From an uncultured Duganella sp. (GTDB lineage: Bacteria; Pseudomonadota; Gammaproteobacteria; Burkholderiales; Burkholderiaceae), in assembly GCA_946482635.1 (NCBI GenBank), contig CAMLSG010000045.1, positions 1-29,566 of the forward strand: a stretch of DNA of 29,566 nt, written 5' to 3'. The position numbers and the translations under genes were made by a program. The notes beneath the pieces were generated by a model that saw nothing but the letters and a program-made list of their open reading frames with translations, had not been told where the DNA came from and did no database searches. Below, piece by piece: positions 1 to 13,579 of the stretch (its first letter is position 1; each line of letters opens with the position of its first letter).

Positions 1-192
1 GAGTTCGACGGCACGGCAACCGGCATCCACGCGCAGGTATCGCCCGATGGCGGCGCAAGCTGGAGCAAGCACACCGTCGCCACCACCCAGGGCAGTTCCG
101 ACCATCCCCACATCATGCGCCGCGGCGCCGAACTCTGGCTGCTGTGGCGCACCGCCGATGAAGGCATCGTTGTTCGCAAACTCGAGGAATGA
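1..192 (+). CDS. Sialidase-fold (Asp-box) protein, C-terminal fragment
   Basis: The reading frame is open from base 1 and stops at TGA 190-192, so only about the last 63 residues are here. They contain an Asp-box (SPDGGASW), the hairpin signature of sialidase/BNR beta-propellers, followed by a final blade with LWLLWRTAD. No catalytic residues are visible in this fragment, so sialidase activity cannot be claimed. The next gene follows within a few bases, and the genes after it look copper-related, so this propeller may belong to that group rather than act on sialic acid. That last point is inference from context. Confidence 0.7.
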   Translation, partial: EFDGTATGIHAQVSPDGGASWSKHTVATTQGSSDHPHIMRRGAELWLLWRTADEGIVVRKLEE

Positions 193-194
193 TC

Positions 195-701
195 ATGAAA
201 ATGCTCCATCCCCTGGCCGCCGCAGTCGTGGCGACCGCCATCGCCGCCCTTTCCGCCCTGGCGGCATCCCCCAGCGCCTACGCCGCCGGCAACGCGGGCC
301 TGAAAGCCTTCGCACCGCAAAGCGTGGAGCAGATCGCGGCCAGCCACAAAGGCAAGCCTTTCGTGGTCCTGGTCTGGTCCATGGACTGCGAATTCTGCCA
401 GCACAGCCTGGACGTCCTGTCCAAAGCACGCGCCGCCAATCCTGGCTTCGACATCGTCACCATCACCACCGACCCGCTGTCGGACGCAGCGCTGTCGCAA
501 CTGGTGGCAAAGCGCCTGTCCGGCATCGACCTGCTGGCCGATGCCTGGAGTTTCGGCGGGCTTGCTCCCGAACGCCTGCGCTACGCCATCGATCCGCGCT
601 GGCGCGGCGAGAAACCGCGCAGCTACTGGTACGACGCGCAGGGCCAGCGCGTGGCCTACTCCGGCGTCATCACGCCGGCCCTGATCGAGAAGATGCGCTG
701 A
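195..701 (+). CDS. Exported thioredoxin-like (TlpA-type) protein
   Basis: A protein of 168 residues with an N-terminal Ala-rich signal peptide (about residues 1-30) followed by a thioredoxin-like domain. The redox motif is CEFC (Cys65 and Cys68) after the strand PFVVLVWSMD, so a periplasmic thiol-disulfide role is likely. I chose ATG 195 because GAGGA at 184-188 lies 6 nt before it; an ATG at 189 overlaps the upstream stop but has no spacing for a ribosome site. The gene sits between an Asp-box protein and a copper-receptor pair. A thiol oxidoreductase handling copper-binding cysteines would fit, but that is inference. Confidence 0.75.
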   Translation: MKMLHPLAAAVVATAIAALSALAASPSAYAAGNAGLKAFAPQSVEQIAASHKGKPFVVLVWSMDCEFCQHSLDVLSKARAANPGFDIVTITTDPLSDAALSQLVAKRLSGIDLLADAWSFGGLAPERLRYAIDPRWRGEKPRSYWYDAQGQRVAYSGVITPALIEKMR

Positions 702-759
702 TCGCGAAAACTTGACCGAGTTCATGGTTTGACAACAGCCCAATCGCTACGATGGGCAC

Positions 760-1095
760 ATGTTCTCGCACCGCACCACTCGCCGCTTCGTAACACTGCT
801 GTTGCTGCTGTATGTAGCACTGCAAGGCTACGCAGCCGCAGCGCAGGTAGCGATGCCGATGATGGATCACGCAGCATGCGCTGAACATCACGAAGGCCAC
901 AACCAACATGGGATGGCGGACTGCTTCACCCAGTGCACGCTGTGCGGCGCACTGGCCATGGCGCCCGGCTACAGCAAGCCCTCCGCTCCCGCACCGCACG
1001 ACCTCACAGGTCCTCGGACCGCCATCATCGCGGCGCAGTACGATGGCGAATCCCATCTGCCGCACCAGGCGCGAGGACCTCCATCCGCAGTGTGA
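760..1095 (+). CDS. Small exported His/Met/Cys-rich protein (DUF2946-like)
   Basis: A protein of 111 residues. A basic start and a hydrophobic stretch (about residues 9-28) look like a signal peptide or membrane anchor. The mature part is dense in soft-metal ligands: MPMMDH, AACAEHHEGH, NQHGM, then CFTQCTLCG. This composition and the position just before a TonB copper receptor match the DUF2946-type proteins often found there. A role in binding or handing over copper in the envelope is plausible but inferred. No strong ribosome site precedes ATG 760. The C-terminus (after about residue 70) is Pro-rich and poorly conserved in appearance. Confidence 0.65.
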   Translation: MFSHRTTRRFVTLLLLLYVALQGYAAAAQVAMPMMDHAACAEHHEGHNQHGMADCFTQCTLCGALAMAPGYSKPSAPAPHDLTGPRTAIIAAQYDGESHLPHQARGPPSAV

Positions 1096-1162
1096 CACCT
1101 GCTCTTATTCCAATGCGCCGCCGCCCCCGGCGGCGCACGACTCGTCACACCGGAGAATAAAA

Positions 1163-3256
1163 ATGAATCCGCAGTTACGCAAGCACCTGCTTGCAATGTC
1201 TGTTGCCACCGCCCTTCCCTGCTACGCGCAAACCACCCTCCCCAGCGTCATCATCACCGGCACCAATCCCGACGTCATGCAAGTGGACGTCAGCAAGAAG
1301 GGCTTCCCCAGCGATACCGCAAACCTGCTGCAATCCGTGGCCGGCGTCAGCATGGTCAGCGGCGGCGGCGTGTCCGGCCTGCCGTCGATCCGCGGCCTGG
1401 CTGATGACCGCCTGCGCATCCAGGTCGACGGCATGGACCTGGTCTCGGCCTGCGCCAACCACATGAATCCCGCGCTGTCGTACATCGCGCCGTCGCAAGT
1501 CGAATCGATCCAGGTCCTGCCTGGCATTACGCCCGTCAGCGTTGGCGGCGACAGCATCGGCGGCACCATCCGCGTGCGCTCCGCCGACCCTAAGTTCGCC
1601 GAAACCGGCGCACAGCTGCTTGAAGGCCAGGCCACTTTCGTCTACCGCACCAACGGCAACGTGCGCGACGCCAGCCTGGCGGCCACCATGGCCAGCGACA
1701 CGTTCTCCGCCAGCTACCGCGGCGCCGCGATCAAGGCGCATAACTACGAAGATGGCGACGGCAAAAAAATCGGCTCCTCCGCCTACGAATCCCGCAACCA
1801 TTCGCTGACCCTGGCCATGCGCTCCGAAGCGCGCCTGCTGGAGCTCAAGCTCGGCCTGCAGCGCATGCCCTACCAGGGCTTCCCCAACCAGCGCATGGAC
1901 CTCACCCGCAACGACAGCGAACAGGTCAACCTGCGCTACCTTGAGCGCTTCGGCTGGGGCACGCTGGAAGGCCGCGCCTACCACGAACACACCCGCCACG
2001 CGATGAACTTCGGCCCGGACAAGCAGTTCTGGTACGGCGCGAAGAAGAACATCCCCGGCATGCCGATGGATACCGAAGGCAAGAACACCGGCGTTTCGGT
2101 AAAAGCCACCATCCCGCTGTCGCAGCCCGACACCCTGCGCGTCGGCGCCGACTATCGCCGCTACCGGCTGGACGACTGGTGGGATCCTTCCGGCGGCGGC
2201 ATGGCGCCGGACACCTTCTGGAACATCCGCGACGGCCAGCGCGACCGCCTGGGCGCCTTCGCGGAATGGGACCGCCGCTGGAATCCGGCCTGGTTCACTC
2301 AGTTCGGCGTGCGCAGCGAACTGGTGACCAGCGACACCGGCACGGTGCAGGGCTATAACGCCGGCTACAGCAAGGATGCATCGGCCTTCAACGCCCTCGA
2401 CCGTAAGCGCAACGACCATAACCTGGACCTGACCGCGCAGGCGCGCTACGTGCCCTCCCAGGACATGACGGTCAAGTTCGGCTACGCCCGCAAGACCCGT
2501 TCACCGAACCTTTACGAGCGCTATACCTGGTCCACCGGCGGCATGGCGATGGCCATGGTGAATATCGCCGGCGACGGCAACGGCTACGTCGGCGACCCGT
2601 CGCTGCGGCCGGAAACGGCGCACATGGCCACCGGCAGTATCGAATGGCACGATCCGGCGCAGGAAAAATGGTCGTTCGCCATCTCCCCGTACTACACCAG
2701 GGTCGATGACTACATCGACGCGCGCTGCCTCACCACCTGCAAGGCCGGCGCCTTCGTCAACCTGCGCTTTGCCAACGTCGATGCGAAGCTGTACGGCACC
2801 GAGGTGTCGGCGCACGCAGCGCTGGCCTCGGGCAGCTACGGCACGCTGTCGGGAGACATGCTGGTCAACTACGTTCGCGGCGAAAACCGCAGCACGGGCG
2901 ACAACCTGTACAACATGATGCCGCTGAACACCCGCCTGTCGCTGAACCATCGCCTCGGTGCGTGGAGCAACGTGCTGGAACTGCAGGCCGTCAAGGCCAA
3001 GGACCGCGTCTCGTCGCTGCACAACGAACTGCGCACCGGCGGCTACGCCCTGGCCGCTCTGCGCACCAGTTATGCGTGGAACAAGGTGCAGCTCGACTTT
3101 GGCGTGGAAAACCTGTTCGACCGCCGTTACGACCTGCCTTTGGGCGGGGCCTATGTCGGCCAGGGCATGACCATGGCGCTGAACGGCGTTCCCTATGGGA
3201 TCGGGGTGCGCGGCATGGGACGTTCGGTGTATGCCGGCCTGACCTTCAAGTTGTAG
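1163..3256 (+). CDS. TonB-dependent copper receptor (OprC/NosA type)
   Basis: An outer-membrane receptor of 697 residues with a signal peptide (to about residue 22, ending CYAQ), an N-terminal plug domain and a 22-strand barrel ending in LTFKL. The plug carries CANHM (Cys97, Met101) and the barrel carries HAM (His279, Met281). These match the CxxxM plus HxM copper site described for Pseudomonas OprC, so copper uptake is the best call. I chose ATG 1163: GGAGA at 1152-1156 is 6 nt upstream and a signal peptide follows at once, although the frame is open further 5'. It closes the copper-like group that starts at the window edge. Confidence 0.88.
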   Translation: MNPQLRKHLLAMSVATALPCYAQTTLPSVIITGTNPDVMQVDVSKKGFPSDTANLLQSVAGVSMVSGGGVSGLPSIRGLADDRLRIQVDGMDLVSACANHMNPALSYIAPSQVESIQVLPGITPVSVGGDSIGGTIRVRSADPKFAETGAQLLEGQATFVYRTNGNVRDASLAATMASDTFSASYRGAAIKAHNYEDGDGKKIGSSAYESRNHSLTLAMRSEARLLELKLGLQRMPYQGFPNQRMDLTRNDSEQVNLRYLERFGWGTLEGRAYHEHTRHAMNFGPDKQFWYGAKKNIPGMPMDTEGKNTGVSVKATIPLSQPDTLRVGADYRRYRLDDWWDPSGGGMAPDTFWNIRDGQRDRLGAFAEWDRRWNPAWFTQFGVRSELVTSDTGTVQGYNAGYSKDASAFNALDRKRNDHNLDLTAQARYVPSQDMTVKFGYARKTRSPNLYERYTWSTGGMAMAMVNIAGDGNGYVGDPSLRPETAHMATGSIEWHDPAQEKWSFAISPYYTRVDDYIDARCLTTCKAGAFVNLRFANVDAKLYGTEVSAHAALASGSYGTLSGDMLVNYVRGENRSTGDNLYNMMPLNTRLSLNHRLGAWSNVLELQAVKAKDRVSSLHNELRTGGYALAALRTSYAWNKVQLDFGVENLFDRRYDLPLGGAYVGQGMTMALNGVPYGIGVRGMGRSVYAGLTFKL

Positions 3257-3258
3257 GG

Positions 3259-3280
3259 ATCGGTATATCAAACCGATATA
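3259..3280 (+). promoter_or_regulatory. Candidate operator, copy A (upstream of GH2)
   Basis: A near-palindrome with arms ATCGGT (3259-3264) and ACCGAT (3272-3277) separated by 7 nt, AT-rich against a GC-rich background. It lies about 100 nt before the GH2 start and about 20 nt before a weak promoter-like pair (TTGGTA 3300-3305, 18 nt spacer, TAGGAT 3324-3329). Related copies lie before dgoD (8910-8930) and the propeller gene (20369-20390). The binding protein is unknown. Confidence 0.5.
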
Positions 3281-3326
3281 GGAGCCGCGAAATAAGCCAT
3301 TGGTAAGCTATTGCTGCCAACCGTAG

Positions 3327-8893
<5,567 letters not shown>

Positions 8894-8909
8894 GTCGACG
8901 TTATGCCCA

Positions 8910-8930
8910 ATCGATATACAAGACGATAAA
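8910..8930 (+). promoter_or_regulatory. Candidate operator, copy B (upstream of dgoD)
   Basis: An AT-rich element with ATCG (8910-8913) and CGAT (8924-8927) as inverted half sites. With one gapped base it matches copy A (3259-3280) at 17 of 21 positions. It is 66-86 nt before dgoD, in the 102 bp gap after the GH35 gene, suggesting that dgoD and the genes after it have their own regulated promoter. No convincing -35/-10 pair was found. Confidence 0.45.
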
Positions 8931-8995
8931 TTTCTCATATTTCTGAACTAGCTCGCCAAGATAGACTTGCCTTACCACTTCACAAACGAACAAAA

Positions 8996-10144
8996 ATGAA
9001 GATCACAAAACTGACCACCTACCGCATTCCACCGCGCTGGATGCTGCTCAAGATTGAAACAGACGAAGGCGTAGTCGGTTGGGGCGAACCGGTCATCGAA
9101 GGCAAGGCACGTACCGTGGAAACCGCCGTCCACGAGTTCTCGCAATACCTGGTGGGCCAGGACCCGCGCCGCATCAACGACCTGTGGCAGGTCATGTACC
9201 GCGGCGGCTTTTACCGCGGCGGCGCCATCCTGATGAGCGCCATCGCCGGCATCGACCAGGCGCTGTGGGACATCAAGGGCAAGGCCCTCGGGGTGCCGGT
9301 GTACGAGCTGCTGGGCGGCCTGGTGCGCGACCGCATGAAGACCTATAGCTGGGTAGGCGGCGACCGCCCGGCCGACGTCATCGCCGGCATCAAGACCCTG
9401 CGCGAAGCAGGCTTCGATACCTTCAAGATGAACGGCACCGAAGAATTCGGCATCATCGAAAGTTCCGCCGCGGTGGATGCCGCCGTGACCCGTATCGCCG
9501 AGATCCGCGAAGCCTTCGGCAACCAGATCGAATTCGGCATCGATTTCCACGGCCGCGTCGCTGCGCCGATGGCCAAGGTGCTGCTGCGCGAACTGGAACC
9601 TTACCGTCCCCTGTTCGTCGAAGAACCGGTGCTGGCGGAACAGGCCGAGTACTATCCGCGCCTGGCCGAATCGACGTCGATTCCGCTGGCGGCCGGCGAA
9701 CGCATGTTCTCCCGCTTCGAATTCAAGAACGTGTTCCAGGCCGGCGGCATTTCGATCGTGCAGCCCGACCTGTCGCACGCCGGCGGCATTTCCGAATGCC
9801 TGAAGATCGCCGGCATGGCGGAAGCTTACGACGTTGCCCTGGCCCCGCATTGCCCACTTGGCCCGGTTGCGCTGGCCGCCTGCCTGCACGTCGACTTTGT
9901 GTCGTACAACGCCGTGCTGCAGGAGCAGAGCATGGGCATTCACTACAACAAGGGCGGCGAGCTGCTCGACTACGTGGTGAACAAGGAAGACTTCAAGATC
10001 GAAAACGGCTACATCAAGCCGCTGCCCAAGCCGGGCCTGGGCGTGGTGGTCGACGAACAGCGCGTGATTGAAGCCAGCCGCAATGCGCCTGACTGGAGCA
10101 ATCCGCTGTGGCGCCATCCTGACGGCAGCGTAGCGGAATGGTAA
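8996..10144 (+). CDS. dgoD: D-galactonate dehydratase
   Basis: An enolase-superfamily enzyme of 382 residues, the same length as E. coli DgoD. It dehydrates D-galactonate to 2-dehydro-3-deoxy-D-galactonate. The key residues fall at the E. coli numbers: metal ligands D183, E209 and E235 (GIDFHG, VEEPV, AGERM), with catalytic H185 and H285 (APHCPLGP). It is cytoplasmic and has no signal peptide. The ribosome site before ATG 8996 is weak (the upstream run is A-rich). It opens a tight run dgoD-dgoK-dgoA-SMP30, and its end overlaps the dgoK start by 7 nt. The exact residue match makes this one of the firmest calls here. Confidence 0.96.
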   Translation: MKITKLTTYRIPPRWMLLKIETDEGVVGWGEPVIEGKARTVETAVHEFSQYLVGQDPRRINDLWQVMYRGGFYRGGAILMSAIAGIDQALWDIKGKALGVPVYELLGGLVRDRMKTYSWVGGDRPADVIAGIKTLREAGFDTFKMNGTEEFGIIESSAAVDAAVTRIAEIREAFGNQIEFGIDFHGRVAAPMAKVLLRELEPYRPLFVEEPVLAEQAEYYPRLAESTSIPLAAGERMFSRFEFKNVFQAGGISIVQPDLSHAGGISECLKIAGMAEAYDVALAPHCPLGPVALAACLHVDFVSYNAVLQEQSMGIHYNKGGELLDYVVNKEDFKIENGYIKPLPKPGLGVVVDEQRVIEASRNAPDWSNPLWRHPDGSVAEW

Positions 10145-11088
10145 GCAACGCCAACACCGCCAGCCTGCTCGCCCTTGACTGGGGCAGCACCAGCCTGCGC
10201 GCCTTCCTGCTGGGCCCCGGCGGCAAAGTGCTGGCGGAACGCAGCAACGGCAAAGGCGCGTCCACGCTGTCCGGCGCGACGGCCTTTGCAGCCGCGCTGG
10301 ACGGCATTGCCGGCGACTGGCTGGCCGCGCATCCGCGCTTGCCGGTTCTGGCCTGCGGCATGATCGGCAGTCAGCACGGCTGGCGCGACGTGCCATACGC
10401 TGCCTGCCCCGCCAACGCCAGCGCGCTGGCAGCCGGCATGCTGGCCAGTCCCGGCGCCGAAATCTGCATCGTTCCCGGCATGCTGTACGACGACGGCGCC
10501 CTGCCGCCCGACGTGATGCGCGGGGAAGAAACCCAGGTGGTTGGCGCCCTGCAGCTGCAACCCGCGCTGCGCGACGCATCCTGCATCGTCATGCCCGGCA
10601 CCCATTCCAAATGGGCGCAGGTGAACGACGGCCGCCTGATGCGCTTCGCGACCCATATGACGGGCGAACTGTTTGCCGTGCTGCGCACCCATTCCGTGCT
10701 GGGCCGCCTGATGGGCAACAGCGAAGCCTTCGCCGAACATGCCTTCGTCGCCGGCGTCGACGCCGCGCGCGATTACGGCCATCTCGGCATGAGCCACCAG
10801 ATTTTTGCAGCACGCACCCTCGGCGTCACGGGCCGCGCACCGGCCAGCGACCTGGCCGATTACCTTTCCGGCCTGCTGGTCGGCCATGAACTGCGCGCCG
10901 GCCTGGCCTGGCGCGATGCGGCCGGCCTGGCGAGTGCGCCGCTGGCATTGGTCGGCAGCCAGGTCCTGTGCCAGCGCTACGCCCTCGCCTTGCAACGCTT
11001 CCGCGCCGTAGCGCCGCTGCTGCTCGATAACACCGCTCCCGCCGGCCTGCACCACCTGGCACGCGCCGCCGGCATGCTCAAGGATTGA
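10138..11088 (+). CDS. dgoK: 2-dehydro-3-deoxygalactonokinase
   Basis: A kinase of 316 residues that phosphorylates 2-dehydro-3-deoxygalactonate before aldol cleavage. The N-terminal [11 protein letters not shown] is the phosphate-binding loop of this family. [19 protein letters not shown] and PGTHSKW are further DgoK signatures, and the length is close to the family norm (about 290-310). The start ATG 10138 lies inside the end of dgoD (7 nt overlap), pointing to translational coupling. The stop at 11088 is one base before the dgoA start. Confidence 0.93.
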   Translation: MVSNANTASLLALDWGSTSLRAFLLGPGGKVLAERSNGKGASTLSGATAFAAALDGIAGDWLAAHPRLPVLACGMIGSQHGWRDVPYAACPANASALAAGMLASPGAEICIVPGMLYDDGALPPDVMRGEETQVVGALQLQPALRDASCIVMPGTHSKWAQVNDGRLMRFATHMTGELFAVLRTHSVLGRLMGNSEAFAEHAFVAGVDAARDYGHLGMSHQIFAARTLGVTGRAPASDLADYLSGLLVGHELRAGLAWRDAAGLASAPLALVGSQVLCQRYALALQRFRAVAPLLLDNTAPAGLHHLARAAGMLKD

Positions 11089-11089
11089 A

Positions 11090-11746
11090 ATGAACCCACC
11101 TTCCGCCTCCCCTTTCGAAACCGCCTTCAAGTCGCTGCCCCTGGTGGCCATCCTGCGCGGCGTCCAGCCGCACGAGGTGGAAGCCATCGGCGCCGCCCTG
11201 TATGAAGCCGGATTCCGCCTGATCGAAGTTCCGCTCAACTCCCCGCAGCCTTTGGATTCCATCGCCCGCCTCGCTCGCAGCCTGCCGGCCGACGCCGTGC
11301 TGGGCGCAGGCACCGTCCTGACTACCACCGCCGTGCAGGAAGTGCGCGACGCCGGCGGCGCGCTGATCGTGATGCCGCATTCCGATACGTCCGTGATCCG
11401 CGCCGCCAAGGCAGCCGGCATGTTCTGCGTGCCGGGCGCCGCCACGCCGACCGAGGCTTTCGCAGCCGCTCATGCGGGCGCCGATGCGCTCAAGCTGTTC
11501 CCCGCCGAACTGGTGACGCCGACTGTCATGCGCGCCATGCGCGCCGTGCTGCCGCCCGCCTTGCCGCTGCTGCCGGTCGGCGGCGTCACGCCGGGCAGCA
11601 TGGCCACCTGGCGAGCCGCCGGCGCCACAGGCTTTGGCCTGGGTTCGGCACTGTACCAGCCAGGCCTGGATGCCGCAGCCGTAGCCGAACGGGCCCACGC
11701 CTTCGTCACCGCCTGGAGGCAGGATGGAACAGCACGTCCAGCCTGA
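11090..11746 (+). CDS. dgoA: 2-dehydro-3-deoxy-6-phosphogalactonate aldolase
   Basis: A class I KDPG/KDPGal aldolase of 218 residues that splits the phosphorylated acid into pyruvate and glyceraldehyde 3-phosphate. The Schiff-base lysine is K135 in LKLFPAE. VAILRG near residue 20, IEVPLNSPQP and GAGTVL are typical; EVPLNSP fits the galactose form (DgoA) better than Eda. The C-terminal phosphate loop is PVGGVTPGSM. The start is one base after the dgoK stop (TGA, then ATG), and the last 23 nt overlap the next gene. Confidence 0.93.
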   Translation: MNPPSASPFETAFKSLPLVAILRGVQPHEVEAIGAALYEAGFRLIEVPLNSPQPLDSIARLARSLPADAVLGAGTVLTTTAVQEVRDAGGALIVMPHSDTSVIRAAKAAGMFCVPGAATPTEAFAAAHAGADALKLFPAELVTPTVMRAMRAVLPPALPLLPVGGVTPGSMATWRAAGATGFGLGSALYQPGLDAAAVAERAHAFVTAWRQDGTARPA

Positions 11747-12593
11747 CTCCCTGCTGCCATCCGCCCACATCGGCGCACTGCTCTGGCATGACGGCTGCTG
11801 GTGGTGGAGCGATGCCGCCACGCCGGCCCTGAAGGCCTGGCGCGGCAAAGGTCCGCCGGAAAACAGCCGCTTGCCGGAACACCTCGCCGCCTTCGCTTTC
11901 TGCCGCAGCGGCAAGCTGCTGCTGGGCCTCGACAAATGGCTCTACCTGGCCGAGCGCACCCCGCCCGGCGCCCTGAAACTGGCGCGCCGCCTGCCGCTCG
12001 CGGTGGCCGCCGTCGATCCCGCCGAAGCACGCACCCGCATCAGCGATGGCTGCGCCGACCGCCACGGCAATTTCGTGCTGGGCACCGCCAACCTGAATCC
12101 CGACTCCCCTCCCATCGGCAGCTTTTACCAGTTCTCGCGACGTTTCGGCCTGCGCCGCCTGGCCTTGCCGACTGTCGCGGCCGCGCATGGCATCGGCTTC
12201 AGCCCCGATGGCGGCAGCCTGTATTTCGCCAGCAGCGATGGCCGCGAAGTACTGGAAACTACGTATGACCCGGCGCGCGCCGAAGTGGGTAGAATCAAAC
12301 GGTTCGCCAGCCTGGGTGAAGCCCGCATGGGCGGCCTGACGCTGGATGCCGCTGGAAATATGTGGATCGCGCTTCGCGAGGAAGGACGGCGCGGCCGCCT
12401 GGCGCAATTTTCCGCCGGCGGCGCGCTGCTGCGCGAACTGCCGTTGTCGGCAACACAACCATCGCGGCCGGCCTTCGGCGGGCCGCACATGGAACAACTG
12501 GCAGCAGGCTCCCTCGATGGCGGCTTGCACACCTTCGAGATAGCCGGCGTGCAGGGATTGGCCCCGTCCCTGTTTGACGACGCCGCAGATTGA
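11724..12593 (+). CDS. SMP-30/gluconolactonase-fold protein lacking the metal ligands
   Basis: A six-bladed-propeller protein of 289 residues in the slot where galactonolactonase is expected. The fold signatures remain (GIGFSPDGGSLYFAS, LDAAGNMWIA, DGCADRHGNF). Aligned by eye to human SMP-30, the three metal ligands are changed: Glu18 to G17, Asn154 to H155 and Asp204 to G203. The substrate Asn103 is S107, although the Arg (R105) and Asp (D108) around it remain. Classic metal-dependent lactonase activity is therefore doubtful. It is well translated (GGAGG at 11715-11719) and overlaps dgoA by 23 nt, so it looks functional, not decayed. Its role is unknown: a different chemistry, a sensor or a scaffold are all possible. 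Confidence 0.8.
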   Translation: MEQHVQPDSLLPSAHIGALLWHDGCWWWSDAATPALKAWRGKGPPENSRLPEHLAAFAFCRSGKLLLGLDKWLYLAERTPPGALKLARRLPLAVAAVDPAEARTRISDGCADRHGNFVLGTANLNPDSPPIGSFYQFSRRFGLRRLALPTVAAAHGIGFSPDGGSLYFASSDGREVLETTYDPARAEVGRIKRFASLGEARMGGLTLDAAGNMWIALREEGRRGRLAQFSAGGALLRELPLSATQPSRPAFGGPHMEQLAAGSLDGGLHTFEIAGVQGLAPSLFDDAAD

Positions 12594-12626
12594 CGCTGCC
12601 GGGGAGCGGCCCTATTATTGTCCGCA
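12590..12626 (+). promoter_or_regulatory. Sigma70-type promoter giving a leaderless LysR transcript
   Basis: TTGACG at 12590-12595, a 17 nt spacer and TATTAT at 12613-12618 form a near-consensus promoter. The -35 box includes the TGA stop of the SMP-30-fold gene. Seven nt separate the -10 box from ATG 12626, so transcription should begin at or next to the A of the start codon. No ribosome site fits that ATG. Confidence 0.65.
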
Positions 12627-13573
12627 TGTCAGATCCACGCTCGGACCGATTTGTAAGGTCCCACCTGAAAACGCGCCACCTGGTGCTATTGGTCGAATTG
12701 GGCCGGCACCGCTCAATCCTGCATGCAGCACAGGCGGCAAACCTCACCCAGCCCGCGGCATCCAAGCTGCTGGGCGAGATCGAACACGCGCTGAACGTCC
12801 AGTTGTTCGAGCGCCTGCCGCGCGGCGTGGTGCCGACCTGGTACGGCGAAGTGATGATACGGCGCGCCGGCACTGCGCTGGCGGAAATGGATGCGGCGCA
12901 CCAGGAAGTGATGGAACTAGTCTCGGGCCTTTCCGGCCGCGTTTCCATTGGCACCGTGCTGACGCCTTCGGCCGGCCTGGTAACGGACGCCGTCAAGCTG
13001 CTGAAAAGCCGGACCGCCAAGGTGCAGGTGTCGATCACCGTCGACACTTCCAAAATCCTGGTCGAGCGCATGCGCGCCGGCGAATTCGACCTGGTGATCG
13101 GGCGCCTGCTCGATTCCAATGTCGCCTCCGAATTCAATTTCGAACCGCTCACCGACGAACCGCATAGCCTGATCGCCGCCGCCGATCACCCATTTGTTGG
13201 CCGCAAGGACTTGCAACTGGCCGACCTGGCGCGCGAGCCGTGGGTGCTGCCGCCGGCCGGCAGTATCCTGCGCGACCGCCTGACGTCGATGTTCCTGTCG
13301 CAGGGCCTGGAACCGCCAACCGAGGTGGTGGAAACCCTCGCCATGCCGGTGGTGGTCAACCTGTTGCCGGGCAGCCGCATGATCGCGGCCATGCCGGAAG
13401 AAACCGTGCGCCCCTATCTCGACGCAGGCCTGCTGGCCGTGCTGCCCTGGGACCTGGGCCTGCGCATGGACATGTACGGCATCGTCACCCGCAAGCGCCA
13501 CCGCCTGTCGCCGGGCGCGGAAGCCATGCTGGTAGCCCTGCGCGATGCCGCGCAGGCCCGATACCGGCGTTAA
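12626..13573 (+). CDS. LysR-family regulator of galactose/galactonate genes (GbpR-like)
   Basis: A protein of 315 residues. The N-terminal winged helix-turn-helix (about 8-68) has LVLLVELGRHRSILHAA and TQPAASKLLGEIE, and the substrate-binding domain (about 90-310) has the usual GRVSIGT entry strand. LysR genes of the GbpR type often sit beside galactose or dgo genes, which is why I suggest this role; the effector is not visible. I chose ATG 12626 because similar proteins begin just before SDR.vRSHLKTR and the promoter leaves no room further upstream (TTG 12590 is in the -35 box). It is transcribed with the dgo run and ends 6 nt from the convergent DUF2264 gene. Confidence 0.88.
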   Translation: MSDPRSDRFVRSHLKTRHLVLLVELGRHRSILHAAQAANLTQPAASKLLGEIEHALNVQLFERLPRGVVPTWYGEVMIRRAGTALAEMDAAHQEVMELVSGLSGRVSIGTVLTPSAGLVTDAVKLLKSRTAKVQVSITVDTSKILVERMRAGEFDLVIGRLLDSNVASEFNFEPLTDEPHSLIAAADHPFVGRKDLQLADLAREPWVLPPAGSILRDRLTSMFLSQGLEPPTEVVETLAMPVVVNLLPGSRMIAAMPEETVRPYLDAGLLAVLPWDLGLRMDMYGIVTRKRHRLSPGAEAMLVALRDAAQARYRR

Positions 13574-13579
13574 GCCACT

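Noticed and set aside
729..753. TTGACA (729-734) with TACGAT (748-753) as a promoter before the DUF2946-like gene
   Set aside because: The spacer is only 13 nt, too short for sigma70, and no better -35 pairs with TACGAT.
908..1162. Upstream extension of the copper receptor frame
   Set aside because: The extra 85 codons overlap the DUF2946-like gene in another frame; ATG 1163 has a ribosome site and is followed at once by a signal peptide.
12590..12625. TTG 12590 as the LysR start
   Set aside because: It lies in the -35 box and the SMP-30-fold stop; the added 12 residues match nothing and ATG 12626 fits the family start.
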